Shown in pieces: positions 53,856 to 63,185 of a stretch of DNA of 64,000 bases. The translations under genes were made by a program, and so were the position numbers. The first letter of the stretch is position 1; every line of letters begins with the position of its first letter. The notes beneath the pieces are model-generated. The model was given only the letters and a program-made list of their open reading frames with translations. It did no database searches and was not told the DNA's origin. Source of the DNA: Paracidovorax anthurii (GTDB lineage Bacteria; Pseudomonadota; Gammaproteobacteria; Burkholderiales; Burkholderiaceae_C); the NCBI RefSeq assembly GCF_003269065.1, contig NZ_QLTA01000030.1, positions 1 to 64,000 on the forward strand, read 5' to 3'.

Positions 53856-54857
53856 ATGACCCGGATTTCCCACGAGGCCGGCACGCCCGGCCCCACCGCG
53901 CCGCAGCGGCCGCGCGCCCAACTGCGCGAGGTCGGCCTGCGCGACGGCCTGCAGAGCATCGCCACCATCCTGCCCACGGCGCGCAAGATCGAATGGATCG
54001 CCGCGGCCCACGCCGCCGGCCTGCGCGAGATCGAGGTCGGCTCCTTCGTGCCCGCGCGGCGGCTGCCGCAACTGGCCGACACGGCCGAGGTGCTGGCCTT
54101 CGCCCTCGGGCTGCCCGGCATCACGGCCTCGGTGCTGGTGCCCAACCTCCAGGGGGCCGGGCGGGCGCTGGAGTGCGGCGCGCACCTCATGGTGGTGCCG
54201 CTGTCGGCCAGCCATGCCCACAGCCTCGCCAACCTGCGCAAGACCCCCGACGAGGTGGTGGCCGAGGTGGGCCGCATCCGCGCCGCGCGCGACGCGGCCG
54301 GCCACCGCACGCTCATCGAGGGCGGGGTGGGCACGGCCTTCGGCTGCACGCTGCAGGGCGACGTGGCCGAGAGCGAGGTGCTGCGCCTGATGCAGGCGCT
54401 GCTGGACGCGGGGGCCGACCGCGTGAGCCTCGCCGATACCGTGGGCTATGCCGACCCGGACGGCGTGCGCCGCCTCTTCGAGAAGGCCCGCGCCCTCGTC
54501 GGCGACCGGCTGGCCTGCGCGCATTTCCACGACACGCGCGGCATGGGGCTGGCCAACGCCTATGCGGCCTGGCAGACCGGCGTGACCCGCTTCGATGCCA
54601 GCCTGGCCGGCATCGGCGGCTGCCCGCACGCGCCCGGCGCCAGCGGCAACGTGTCCACCGAGGACCTGGCCTTCATGCTGGAGCGCATGGGCGTGGACAC
54701 GGGCCTGCAGGTGCCCGCGCTGCTGGCGCTGCGCGGGCACCTGCAGGGCTGGCTCGCCGGCGAGACGCTGCATGGCACGCTCTGGCGCGCGGGCCTGCCC
54801 ACGGGCGGCCTGGTGGCGCAGGCGCCATCGCGGCAGCCCGCGCCCGCTCCGGCCTGA
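53856..54857 (+). CDS. Hydroxymethylglutaryl-CoA lyase (or related citramalyl/acyl-CoA lyase)
   Basis: 333 residues. HMGL-like TIM barrel: LREVGLRDGLQSIATILPTA with the metal-site Asp, ARKIEWIAAAHAAGLREIEV, metal-binding His pair in CAHFHDTRGMGLANAYA, and the active-site Cys loop GIGGCPHAPGASGNVSTEDL. It splits HMG-CoA to acetyl-CoA and acetoacetate. Pairing with a CoA-transferase and a Bug binder suggests growth on an extracellular dicarboxylic acid rather than leucine breakdown. The first gene of the operon. Confidence 0.88.
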   Translation: MTRISHEAGTPGPTAPQRPRAQLREVGLRDGLQSIATILPTARKIEWIAAAHAAGLREIEVGSFVPARRLPQLADTAEVLAFALGLPGITASVLVPNLQGAGRALECGAHLMVVPLSASHAHSLANLRKTPDEVVAEVGRIRAARDAAGHRTLIEGGVGTAFGCTLQGDVAESEVLRLMQALLDAGADRVSLADTVGYADPDGVRRLFEKARALVGDRLACAHFHDTRGMGLANAYAAWQTGVTRFDASLAGIGGCPHAPGASGNVSTEDLAFMLERMGVDTGLQVPALLALRGHLQGWLAGETLHGTLWRAGLPTGGLVAQAPSRQPAPAPA

Positions 54858-54935
54858 GGCAGACTCCGGCCCGGCGCTTTGCGCGCCGACCTTCCTGATC
54901 CGTTTTCCGCTTCGCGCTCCGGAGCCGCTTTCATC

Positions 54936-56156
54936 ATGACCGCACCCGATACTTCGCCGCCCGCTTCCGCCCATCCCCTGCCGCTGGCCGGCCTGCGCGT
55001 GGTGGAGTTCACCCACATGGTCATGGGCCCCACCTGCGGCATGGTGCTGGCCGACCTGGGGGCCGAGGTCATCAAGGTGGAGCCCGTGGAGGGCGACCGC
55101 ACCCGCCACCTGCTGGGCGCGGGCGCGGGGTTCTTCCCCATGTTCAACCGCAACAAGAAAAGCATCGCCATCGACCTGCGCAGCCCCGGGGGGCTCGAGG
55201 TGGCGATCCGCCTCGCATCCTCGGCCGACGTGGTGGCGCAGAACTTCAAGCCTGGCGTGATGGCGAAATACGGCCTCGACTACGCGGCGCTCTCGCGCCT
55301 GAACGAGCGGCTGGTGTACGTGAACCACGCGGGCTTCCTGCCCGGGCCCTACGAGCACCGCACGGCGCTCGACGAGGTGGTGCAGATGATGGGCGGCCTC
55401 GCCTACATGACCGGGCGCCCGGGCGATCCGCTGCGCGCGGGCACGAGCGTGAACGACATCATGGGCGGCATGTTCGGCGCCATCGGCGCGATGGCCGCGC
55501 TGATGCAGCGCGCCGCGACGGGGCGGGGCCAGGAGGTGGACTCCGCGCTGTTCGAGAACAACGTCTTCCTGGTGGGCCAGCACATGATGCAGTACGCCGT
55601 CACCGGGCAGCCCGCCGCGCCCATGCCGGACCGCATCTCCTCGTGGGCGGTCTACGACGTGTTCAGCGTGCAGGGGGGCGGGCAGATCTTCCTCGCGGCG
55701 GTGAGCGATGCGCAGTGGAAAACCTTCTGCGACGCCATGGGCTACGCGGACCTCCTGGCCGACCCCGCGCTGGCCCTGAACAACGACCGCGTGCGCGCCC
55801 GCCCGACGCTGCTGCCCGAGCTGCGCCGCCGTCTCGCGGAGCACACGGCCGAGGCGCTGGCGGCGATCTTCGAGCGCCACGGCCTGCCGTTCGCGCCCAT
55901 CCTGCGGCCCGAGCAGCTCTTCGACGATCCGCACCTGAACGCCACCGGCGGGCTGGCCGAGGTCACGCTGCCCGACGGCGAACGCGCCGGCCAGACCGCG
56001 CGGGTCACGCTCATGCCGCTGCGCATGGATGGCGAGCGCCTGCCGGTGCGCACCGATCCGCCGCGCCTGGGCCAGCACACGCGCGAGCTGCTCGAAGGCC
56101 TGGGCTATGCGCCCGGCGCCATCGCGGCGCTGCAGGAGGCCCGCGCCGTGGCCTGA
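54936..56156 (+). CDS. CaiB/BaiF family CoA-transferase
   Basis: 406 residues, typical class III length. LAGLRVVEFTHMVMGPTCGM, LADLGAEVIKVEPVEGD, NRNKKSIAIDLRSPGG and GMFGAIGAMAALMQRAATGRG are hallmarks. The catalytic Asp lies near VNDIMGG / ALDEVVQMMGGL. It would activate an organic acid as its CoA ester, most likely the substrate of the adjacent lyase. ATG at 54936, 78 bp after the lyase stop. Confidence 0.9.
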   Translation: MTAPDTSPPASAHPLPLAGLRVVEFTHMVMGPTCGMVLADLGAEVIKVEPVEGDRTRHLLGAGAGFFPMFNRNKKSIAIDLRSPGGLEVAIRLASSADVVAQNFKPGVMAKYGLDYAALSRLNERLVYVNHAGFLPGPYEHRTALDEVVQMMGGLAYMTGRPGDPLRAGTSVNDIMGGMFGAIGAMAALMQRAATGRGQEVDSALFENNVFLVGQHMMQYAVTGQPAAPMPDRISSWAVYDVFSVQGGGQIFLAAVSDAQWKTFCDAMGYADLLADPALALNNDRVRARPTLLPELRRRLAEHTAEALAAIFERHGLPFAPILRPEQLFDDPHLNATGGLAEVTLPDGERAGQTARVTLMPLRMDGERLPVRTDPPRLGQHTRELLEGLGYAPGAIAALQEARAVA

Positions 56157-56239
56157 CGACCGACCGATTCCCCCGGGCCTTTCCCCGACCAAGCGCGGCG
56201 TCCGTCCGCGCGGCCCGCCACAATGATGGAGACATCCGC

Positions 56240-57274
56240 ATGCCGATCCCGCACCCGAACCCGCTCGCCGTGCCCGTGGGGGCCGCCGCTTCGCTCACCC
56301 GCCGCAGGGCGGCCGCCTGGACCGCCGCCCTGGTGGGCGCCGCGGGATGGGGCGGGCTGCGGCCCGCGCGGGCCCAGCCCCCGGCCGACAGGCCGCTGCG
56401 CGTGATCCTGCCGCTGTCGGCCGGTTCGGGCGCGGACGGCGCCATCCGCGCGATCGGCAACAGCCTCTCCCGGGCGCTGGGCCAGCCGGTGGTGATCGAG
56501 AACCTGCCGGGCGCGGGCGGCATCACGGGCACGGCGCAGATCGTGCGGGCGCCCCGGGACGGCTCCGTCATCGGCGTGGTCTCCAACAACCACGTGGTGA
56601 ACCCGAGCGTGTACAAGAACATCCCGTTCGATTCGCTGGCCGACATCACCCCCATCACCATCCTGGGCGCCACGCCGTTCGTGCTGATCGCCCATCCCTC
56701 GGTGCCGGCCACCAACGTACGGGAGCTGATCGCCTATGCGCGCTCGAAGCCCGGCGTGCTCAACTACGGATCGTCCGGCAACGGCACGATCCTGCACCTG
56801 GGCGCGGCGATGTTCGTGGACCAGGCGAAGCTGGACATCAGGCACATCCCGTACAAGGGCATGGGGCCGCTCATGAACGACATCCTCGGCGGGCAGGTGC
56901 AGCTTGGCGTGGTGGCGGCGGCACCGGCCGCGCCGCACATCAAGTCCGGGGCACTGCGGGCGCTGGGCGTGACCACCGCGGCGCGCGTACCCATGCTGCC
57001 AGGGGTTCCGACCATCGCGGAGCAGGGCCTGCCGGGCTTCGAACTGGACGGCTGGATTGCGCCCGTGGGGCCGGCCGGGCTGCCCAAGGCCGAGCTGGCG
57101 CGCCTCTATGCCGGCTTCAAGGCCGCCATGGAGATGCCCGAGGCGCGCGACGCGCTCGTCGCCCAGGGCTACGAGATCAAGCTGACACCGCCCGAGCAGG
57201 CCGCGGCCTTCTTCCGCAGCGAGGCCGCGCGCATGGCGCAGGTGGTCAAAAACGCCAACGTGCACATGGATTGA
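56240..57274 (+). CDS. Bug/TctC-family periplasmic substrate-binding protein
   Basis: 344 residues. The leader holds SLTRRRAAAWTAALVGAAG, a possible Tat signal, cleaved near ARAQPPAD. The Bug fold follows: LRVILPLSAGSGADGAIRAI, VVIENLPGAGGITGTAQIVR, YGSSGNGTILHLGAAMF and HIPYKGMGPLMNDILGGQVQ. It binds a carboxylate in the periplasm. Membrane TctAB partners are absent here, as is usual for Bug genes. The last gene of the operon. Confidence 0.9.
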   Translation: MPIPHPNPLAVPVGAAASLTRRRAAAWTAALVGAAGWGGLRPARAQPPADRPLRVILPLSAGSGADGAIRAIGNSLSRALGQPVVIENLPGAGGITGTAQIVRAPRDGSVIGVVSNNHVVNPSVYKNIPFDSLADITPITILGATPFVLIAHPSVPATNVRELIAYARSKPGVLNYGSSGNGTILHLGAAMFVDQAKLDIRHIPYKGMGPLMNDILGGQVQLGVVAAAPAAPHIKSGALRALGVTTAARVPMLPGVPTIAEQGLPGFELDGWIAPVGPAGLPKAELARLYAGFKAAMEMPEARDALVAQGYEIKLTPPEQAAAFFRSEAARMAQVVKNANVHMD

Positions 57275-57615
57275 TCGATCCGGGAGGGGCGGACGGCACG
57301 GCCCCTGGTCTGGTTTCACGGTAACGGGCCGTCAGATTGTGCAAATCTTCTAATGCACTGCATGCCATGCCGGCATGCGGCGGACGCTAGGCACGCCCCG
57401 CGAATCCGCCCGCAGGCCGCATGCCGCAAGGGTTTCCGGGGTGCGGGACCGGTGCGGCGCTGGCGGGCGGGGGCCGGTCGGCGTGAATCGGGTTGATGGT
57501 GTCCCGCATGCGACAGCGCCTACCATCGGCCCGCCGTCGCGCATCTGCCCGCCTTTCGGGGGCTGCCGCGCGTGCCGGCGCCCCTCTTTCAACCGTCCAC
57601 CCAGGAAGGACTTCC
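57275..57615. other. 341-bp gap without a supported gene
   Basis: A weak hairpin, AGGGGC/GCCCCT at about 57291-57314, may end the preceding operon. A 12-bp palindrome CATGCCGGCATG is at 57366-57377. The rest is GC-rich with no frame showing a conserved protein; it presumably carries the virK promoter. Confidence 0.4.
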
Positions 57616-58065
57616 ATGACGACCCAGAACCGTCTCCGCACCCGAACCCTCGTCATCGCCTCGGCCCTGTGGGCCGCCTGCGCCGCGACCGCGCATGCCG
57701 ATGACAAGCTGAACACGCTGGCCGCCATCCAGCATGCCCTGGAAGACGGCGACAGCGTCGCGGTGGCCATCGATCTTTCGCAGTGCGTGCCCCAGGGCGA
57801 TGCGGCGCCTTCGCAGACGCGCGGCGGGCGCCGCATCGAGGCCTACCGCATCGTGGCGGACGGCACGCTGTCCTTCGGCGAGTCGCACACCACCGTGGCG
57901 CGCGACGGCCAGCCCATCCTCCAGTTCATGCGCTACCAGGTCCGTCCGGACCAGACGGTGGACTTCACCACCTACATGTTTAACCTGCCGGGCTACGACC
58001 AGAGGACCGTGCCGGCCACCTACCGCTGCGCCATCGGCCAGGGCATCAAGTTCCGCAAGGACTGA
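57616..58065 (+). CDS. virK: VirK-family periplasmic protein
   Basis: 149 residues. AGGAAGGA precedes the ATG. A Sec signal ends AATAHA. The mature part, DDKLNTLAAIQHALEDGDSV followed by AVAIDLSQC, and the later YRIVADGTLSFGESHTTVAR and TYRCAIGQGIKFR are the VirK pattern seen in Agrobacterium, Ralstonia and Xanthomonas, with two conserved Cys. Its biochemical role is not known; family members are often co-regulated with virulence genes. It is convergent with a LysR gene 7 bp away. Confidence 0.85.
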   Translation: MTTQNRLRTRTLVIASALWAACAATAHADDKLNTLAAIQHALEDGDSVAVAIDLSQCVPQGDAAPSQTRGGRRIEAYRIVADGTLSFGESHTTVARDGQPILQFMRYQVRPDQTVDFTTYMFNLPGYDQRTVPATYRCAIGQGIKFRKD

Positions 58066-58072
58066 TCGGGCG

Positions 58073-59071
58073 TTATCGGCCGGCGGGCGGAACGCCCGCC
58101 GGCGCGATGCCGGCGGCGTCGCGTCCCGCCGCCAGGCTCCAGAGCGTTTCGGCGGCCTCGGCCATGCCCGCGCGCTGGCGGTAGAGGCGGATCTCCACGG
58201 GCACGTCCCACGCGGCGGGCCCTGCGGGCACCAGGGTGCCGGCCCGCAATTCCTCCGCGATCAGGCTGTGGGGCAGCCACGCGAGGCCCCGGCCTTCCAG
58301 CGCCATGGTCTTGAGCAGGGCCGCATGGTGGGCGGTGAAGACCACCGAGATGTCGCAGGCGATGCCGGGCGCGGTGCCGTCCTCGAACACGCCCTTGAGA
58401 AGCGCCCGCATGATGCGCCCCAGCCCCGAAGCATCGCTGTACGCCAGCACGCAGAGCGTGCCGCGACCGGACGCCGGTTGCGGGCTGTCCAGGGCGTGCA
58501 GGGGCGTGCCATCGCTGCGCGGCACCGACACGGGCCGCAGCATGTCGTCCGCGAGGCGCGCCACGGGATAGCCCGCCTCGTCGAGCCGCCCCGGCACGGC
58601 CGCGTGGCCGTGGCAGAGCACGAACTGCACGCGGCGCTGCAGCGCCAGGTCCTCGCAGGCGCGGTAGCTGTCGGACACGGTCTGGATCGGGCCCAGGCGC
58701 AGCTGCGACTCCAGGCCTCCGAGCCAGCGCGGGAAGAAGGTGAGCGAGAGCACGTGGGTGGCGGCGAAGCGCAGGCTCGCGGCCGCCTGTTCGTGCGCCG
58801 CGCGGGCCTTGATGCGCGCGGCCTCCAGGCGCGCGAGCACGTCTTCGAGCAGGGGCTGGAAGCGCTGGCCCGCCGCCGTGAGCGCGGCGGGGTGCGCGCT
58901 GCGGTCGAACAGCTCCGTCCCGACCCATTCCTCCAGAGCCCGGATGTGCCGGCTGAAGGCCGGCTGGGCGATGGAGCGGGCCTCGGCCGCGCGCGAGAAA
59001 TTGCCGCTCTCGGCCAGGGCGAGGAAATCCTCCAGCCATTCCAGATCCAGCGGTCGGTTGCCTGGGCCCAT
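58073..59071 (-). CDS. LysR-family regulator divergent from the tartrate operon
   Basis: 332 residues, start at 59071. HTH: LDLEWLEDFLALAESGNFSR, SIAQPAFSRHIRALEEWVGT. The effector domain carries LSLTFFPRWLGGLES and AHHAALLKTMALEGRGLAWL. It resembles the YbhD/HypT-like LTTR branch. It is divergent from the DHDPS-family gene, with 110 bp between starts, and is the probable activator of the 59182-63088 operon. Confidence 0.9.
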   Translation of the reverse strand: MGPGNRPLDLEWLEDFLALAESGNFSRAAEARSIAQPAFSRHIRALEEWVGTELFDRSAHPAALTAAGQRFQPLLEDVLARLEAARIKARAAHEQAAASLRFAATHVLSLTFFPRWLGGLESQLRLGPIQTVSDSYRACEDLALQRRVQFVLCHGHAAVPGRLDEAGYPVARLADDMLRPVSVPRSDGTPLHALDSPQPASGRGTLCVLAYSDASGLGRIMRALLKGVFEDGTAPGIACDISVVFTAHHAALLKTMALEGRGLAWLPHSLIAEELRAGTLVPAGPAAWDVPVEIRLYRQRAGMAEAAETLWSLAAGRDAAGIAPAGVPPAGR

Positions 59072-59181
59072 GCGTCTCCTCGAACGGGATAGTTGTATGC
59101 GATTCGGGTATTGGACGGCCCGCCAGGGCCGGGGAATGATCCGTGGCGTCTGCTTCCACACACCACAACGGAGACTGTTGA

Positions 59182-60120
59182 ATGCCTTCCATCGCGAATT
59201 ATCGCGGGATCATCCCCGCCATCTCGTGCCCCTTCACCCCCGACCACCGCATCGACGAGCCCGCCCTGCGCAAGCTCGCCTCGTGGCTCGCGGGCCATGA
59301 GGGCGTGGTGGCCATCATGACCAACGGCCATACGGGGGAAGTGTTTTCCCTGACCCCGTCCGAACGTGCCGAGGTCACGCGCATCGTGGCCGACGAGCTC
59401 AAGGGCCGCATGCCCGTGATCTCCTCCATCGTCTGCGAGGGCCTGGCCGAGGCGGCCGAGCATGCGCGCGCCGCCCAGGCCGCGGGCGCCGTGGCGCTGG
59501 ACGTGATGCCGCCGCACCACTGGCTGCGCTTCGGCTTCACGCCGGGCCACGCGCTGCAGTATTTCGAGGCCATCCACAAGGCCGCGCCCGGCCTGGATCT
59601 CGTGTGCCACGTCTATCCCGCCTGGACGCGCGCGTCGTATTCCTCGCAGCTGCTGGCCGATCTGGCCAAGCTGCCCTATGTGCAGGCCTTCAAGGTGGGC
59701 CAGCGCGACATGAACAAGTACGCCCGCGACATCCAGGCGATCCGCGAGGCCGATGCCTCCAAGGCCATCCTGACCTGCCACGACGAATACCTGCTGGCCT
59801 CGATGGTGCAGGGCGTGGACGGCGCGCTGGTGGGTTTCGCCACTTTCATCCCGCAGCTCATCATCGACCTATGGAACGCCGTGAAGGCGGGCGACCTGAA
59901 GCGCGCCATGGAAGTGCAGGCCGTCATCACGCCGCTCAAGGACGCGGTCTACGGCGGCGGCGAGCCCACGGGCGAAGCCCATGCGCGCATGAAGGGCGGC
60001 ATGTACCTGGCCGGCGTGATCGCCGACGCCACCGTGCGCCCGCCCACCGAGGCGCCCAACGCCAAGGAGATGGATGCCCTGCGCGCCGCCGTGAAGCAGG
60101 CGGGCCTGCTCCAGCGCTGA
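59182..60120 (+). CDS. Dihydrodipicolinate synthase/NAL-family aldolase or dehydratase
   Basis: 312 residues. The TIM-barrel family start IPAISCPFTPDHRIDEPALR and NGHTGEVFSLTPSERAEVTR are recognisable, as are the conserved Tyr (LVCHVYPAWTRASYSS) and the likely Schiff-base Lys (YVQAFKVGQRDMNKYA). The GTGE motif is present as HTGEVFS. Family members act on 2-keto sugar acids or related pyruvate aldols. In this operon it may process a keto-acid made from tartrate-type substrates. Confidence 0.88.
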   Translation: MPSIANYRGIIPAISCPFTPDHRIDEPALRKLASWLAGHEGVVAIMTNGHTGEVFSLTPSERAEVTRIVADELKGRMPVISSIVCEGLAEAAEHARAAQAAGAVALDVMPPHHWLRFGFTPGHALQYFEAIHKAAPGLDLVCHVYPAWTRASYSSQLLADLAKLPYVQAFKVGQRDMNKYARDIQAIREADASKAILTCHDEYLLASMVQGVDGALVGFATFIPQLIIDLWNAVKAGDLKRAMEVQAVITPLKDAVYGGGEPTGEAHARMKGGMYLAGVIADATVRPPTEAPNAKEMDALRAAVKQAGLLQR

Positions 60121-60221
60121 CGGCGCTGCCGCCGGGGCCTCCCATGCGGGCGGCCCCGGCGGCGAACGCTCCGCACGGAGCGCGGTCCGAGAAACCATAA
60201 GAGACGACAGGAGACAAGCAC

Positions 60222-61184
60222 ATGCAACGCAAGCACTTTCTTCGCATGGCGCTGGGCGCCGTGGCCCTGGCGGCCGCGGCGGGCGGCATGGCCCAGACGT
60301 ATCCGAACAAGCCGGTGCGGGTGGTGATCCCGTTCCCGCCGGGGGGCACCCTGGACGCGGTGGGCCGCATGCTGGCCCAGAAGCTCGGCGAGCAGATGGG
60401 GCAGTCCTTCGTGATCGACAACAAGCCCGGCGGCAGCGGGGTGATCGGCGGGGACGCGGTGGCCAAGGCCGCGGGCGACGGCTACACGCTGCTGTTCAGC
60501 GCATCCACCCTCACCACCGCGCCGATGACGCTCAAGTCGGTGCCCTACAACGTCACGCAGGATTTCGCGCCGGTGGCTCTGGTGGCCAAGGCGCCGCTGT
60601 CGGTGGCGATCAACAAGGACCTGCCGATCACGGACGTGAAGTCGCTGATCTCGTACGCCAAGGGCCATCCGGGCAAGATGACCTTCGCCGTGGGCTCCAT
60701 CGGATCGGCTGGCCACCTCTCGACCGAGCTGCTCAAGCGCGCGGGCAAGATCGACTACCTCATCGTGCCCTACAAGGGCACGGCGCCGGCCTTCCAGGAC
60801 CTGATCGGCGGGCAGATCGACGGCTTCATCGACCCCATCCTCGGATCGCTCCAGTACCACAAGAGCGGCATGCTGCGCGTGGTTGCCGTGACCTCGGCCC
60901 AGCGCGTGCCCAACCTGCCCGACGTGCCCACGGTGGCCGAGACCATTCCGGGCTACGAGTTCTACAGCTGGTACGGCCTCTGGGCGCCCGCCAAGACCCC
61001 ACCCGCGCTGATCCAGCGCCTCAATGCCGAGGTGAACAAGGCCCTGGCCGAGATCGGTCCCAAGCTCAAGGAACAAGGCCTGCTGACCACGCCGGGCAGC
61101 GTGGAGGATTTCGCCAAGTTCCAGCGCAGCGACATGGAGCGCTCCCAGAAAATCGTGACCGAGGGCAACATCCGTGCCGACTGA
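60222..61184 (+). CDS. Bug/TctC-family periplasmic substrate-binding protein
   Basis: 320 residues. Signal MQRKHFLRMALGAVALAAAA, cleaved near GGMAQ. Bug motifs: KPVRVVIPFPPGGTLDAVGR, FVIDNKPGGSGVIGGDAVAK, VGSIGSAGHLSTELLKRAG and VPYKGTAPAFQDLIGGQIDG. It most likely captures the tartrate-like substrate of the operon. Preceded by GACAGGAGA; overlaps the SDR gene by 11 bp. Confidence 0.92.
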   Translation: MQRKHFLRMALGAVALAAAAGGMAQTYPNKPVRVVIPFPPGGTLDAVGRMLAQKLGEQMGQSFVIDNKPGGSGVIGGDAVAKAAGDGYTLLFSASTLTTAPMTLKSVPYNVTQDFAPVALVAKAPLSVAINKDLPITDVKSLISYAKGHPGKMTFAVGSIGSAGHLSTELLKRAGKIDYLIVPYKGTAPAFQDLIGGQIDGFIDPILGSLQYHKSGMLRVVAVTSAQRVPNLPDVPTVAETIPGYEFYSWYGLWAPAKTPPALIQRLNAEVNKALAEIGPKLKEQGLLTTPGSVEDFAKFQRSDMERSQKIVTEGNIRAD

Positions 61185-61887
61185 CACGCCCACCGGAAGC
61201 GGCCGGCGTGCCGCCGTGACGGGCAGCAGCAGCGGCATCGGCCGCGCCATCGCCGAATCGCTGCTGGCCGCCGGCTGGCGCGTGAGCGGCCTGGACGCGG
61301 CGCCCCCGGCCATCGCACATCCGGCCTTCGATGCGCTCACCGTGAACCTGGCGGATGGCGAGGCCATCGCGCAGGTGGTCGGCAACCTCGCGGACATCGA
61401 CGCACTCGTGCACGCCGCCGGCGTGCTGCGCGTGGGCTCCCTGGGGCAGTTGGACCTGGCGGGCGGCGAGCTGATGTGGCGCCTGCACGTGGACGCCGCC
61501 ACGCGCCTGGCCGACGCCCTCGTGCCCGCCATGGCCGCGCGCGGCCACGGCCGCGTGGTCTTCATCGGCAGCCGCGTGGCCCAGGGCATGCCGGGGCGCG
61601 GGCAGTACGCGGCCACCAAGGCGGCGCTGATCGCGCTGGCGCGCAGCTGGGCGGCCGAGGTGGCCGGGCAGGGCGTGACGGTGAACGTCGTCTCGCCCGC
61701 CGCCACGGCCACCGGCATGCTGAGCGATCCGGCCCGCGCCGGCAGCGCGCCGCGCCTGCCGCCCATCGGCCGCCTCATCGAGCCCGCCGAGATCTCCGCG
61801 CTTGTGGGCTACCTGCTGTCGCCGCCGGCGGCGGCCATCACCGGGCAGGACATCGCCATCTGCGGCGGCTCCTCCCTGGCCCGCTGA
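61174..61887 (+). CDS. SDR-family oxidoreductase
   Basis: 237 residues from a GTG at 61174 inside the end of the Bug gene. Cofactor motif TGSSSGIGRAIAESL, catalytic Ser in VVFIGSRVAQG and YxxxK in GQYAATKAALIALARSWAAE. The C-terminal PIGRLIEPAEISALVGYLLS is classical SDR. It probably oxidises or reduces a hydroxy acid in the tartrate pathway, NAD(P)-dependent. Confidence 0.92.
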   Translation: MPTDTPTGSGRRAAVTGSSSGIGRAIAESLLAAGWRVSGLDAAPPAIAHPAFDALTVNLADGEAIAQVVGNLADIDALVHAAGVLRVGSLGQLDLAGGELMWRLHVDAATRLADALVPAMAARGHGRVVFIGSRVAQGMPGRGQYAATKAALIALARSWAAEVAGQGVTVNVVSPAATATGMLSDPARAGSAPRLPPIGRLIEPAEISALVGYLLSPPAAAITGQDIAICGGSSLAR

Positions 61888-61921
61888 AGTTTTTCACGTC
61901 CTCTTCTTTTCTCCGATCACC

Positions 61922-63088
61922 ATGAAAATCGTCGACATCCTCGAATCCACGCGGCCCATCAAGTCCGACATCCGCAACGCCTACATCGACTTCTCGAAGA
62001 TGACCCTGAGCCTCGTGGCGGTGGTCACCGACGTCATCCGCGACGGCCGGCCCGTGATCGGCTACGGCTTCAATTCCAACGGCCGCTACGGCCAGGGGGC
62101 GCTGATGCGCGACCGCTTCATCCCGCGCGTGCTGGAGGCCGACCCGGCCACGCTGGTGGACGACACCGGCGAGAACCTCGACCCGCACAAGGTCTGGGCC
62201 CGCATGATGATCAACGAGAAGCCCGGCGGCCATGGCGAGCGCTCGGTGGCCGTGGGCACCATCGACATGGCCGTATGGGACGCCGTGGCGAAGATCGCCG
62301 GCAAGCCGCTCTACCAGTTGCTGGCCGAGCGCTACGGCACGGGCACGCCCAATCCGCGCGTGTTCGTCTATGCCGCCGGCGGCTACTACTACCCGGGCAA
62401 GGGCCTGGATGGCCTGCGCCAGGAGATGGAGGGGTATCTGGCGCGCGGCTACTCGGTGGTCAAGATGAAGATCGGCGGCGCCACGCTGGCCGAGGACTGC
62501 GAGCGCATCGAATCGGTTCTCAAGATCCTCGGCCCCGGCCAGCAACTGGCGGTGGACGCCAACGGCCGCTTCGACCTGCAGACCGCCATCGACTACGGGA
62601 AGGCCCTCTCGCAATACCCGCTCTTCTGGTACGAAGAGGCGGGCGATCCACTCGACTACGAGCTGCAAGCCCGGCTGGGCGAGGTCTATGCCGGCCCCAT
62701 GGCCACGGGCGAGAACCTGTTCTCGATGCAGGATGCGCGCAACCTCATCCGCCACGGCGGCATGCGCCCGGACCGCGACTGGCTGCAGTTCGACTGCGCC
62801 CTGAGCTACGGCCTCGTGGAATACCTGCGCACGCTGGACATGCTGAAGGAGAACGGCTGGTCGCCCAGCCGCTGCATCCCGCACGGCGGCCACCAGATGT
62901 CGCTGGCCATCGCGGCCGGCCTGGGGCTCGGCGGCAACGAGAGCTATCCCGACCTGTTCCAGCCCTACGGCGGCTTCCCCGACGGGGTGAAGGTGGACAA
63001 CGGTTACGTGACCCTGCCGCCGCTGCCGGGCATCGGCTTCGAGGGCAAGTCCGACCTGATCTCGGAAATGCGGGCCCTGGCCGCGTGA
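61922..63088 (+). CDS. tarD: D(-)-tartrate dehydratase, enolase superfamily
   Basis: 388 residues. The sequence follows the characterised Bradyrhizobium japonicum enzyme almost throughout, as I recall it. KMK motif Lys181/Lys183 (GYSVVKMKIGG), metal ligands Asp212 (AVDANGRFD), Glu238 (WYEEAGDP) and Glu264 (MATGENLFS), and base His321 (CIPHGGHQMS) are each one position before the published residues. It dehydrates D-tartrate to oxaloacetate. The ATG at 61922 lies 34 bp after the SDR stop. Confidence 0.92.
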   Translation: MKIVDILESTRPIKSDIRNAYIDFSKMTLSLVAVVTDVIRDGRPVIGYGFNSNGRYGQGALMRDRFIPRVLEADPATLVDDTGENLDPHKVWARMMINEKPGGHGERSVAVGTIDMAVWDAVAKIAGKPLYQLLAERYGTGTPNPRVFVYAAGGYYYPGKGLDGLRQEMEGYLARGYSVVKMKIGGATLAEDCERIESVLKILGPGQQLAVDANGRFDLQTAIDYGKALSQYPLFWYEEAGDPLDYELQARLGEVYAGPMATGENLFSMQDARNLIRHGGMRPDRDWLQFDCALSYGLVEYLRTLDMLKENGWSPSRCIPHGGHQMSLAIAAGLGLGGNESYPDLFQPYGGFPDGVKVDNGYVTLPPLPGIGFEGKSDLISEMRALAA

Positions 63089-63185
63089 GGTGAAATCGCT
63101 CCCTGGCGAGGGGCGGCGGCGCCTCGCCAGGAGCTCCTGCCGAGGGCAGCCGTGCAGCACCCCCCGACCCTGCACAGCAATCGGG

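Noticed and set aside
57493..57615. Longer VirK starting at 57493
   Set aside because: It would place 41 Arg-rich residues before a good Sec signal, and a strong Shine-Dalgarno precedes 57616.
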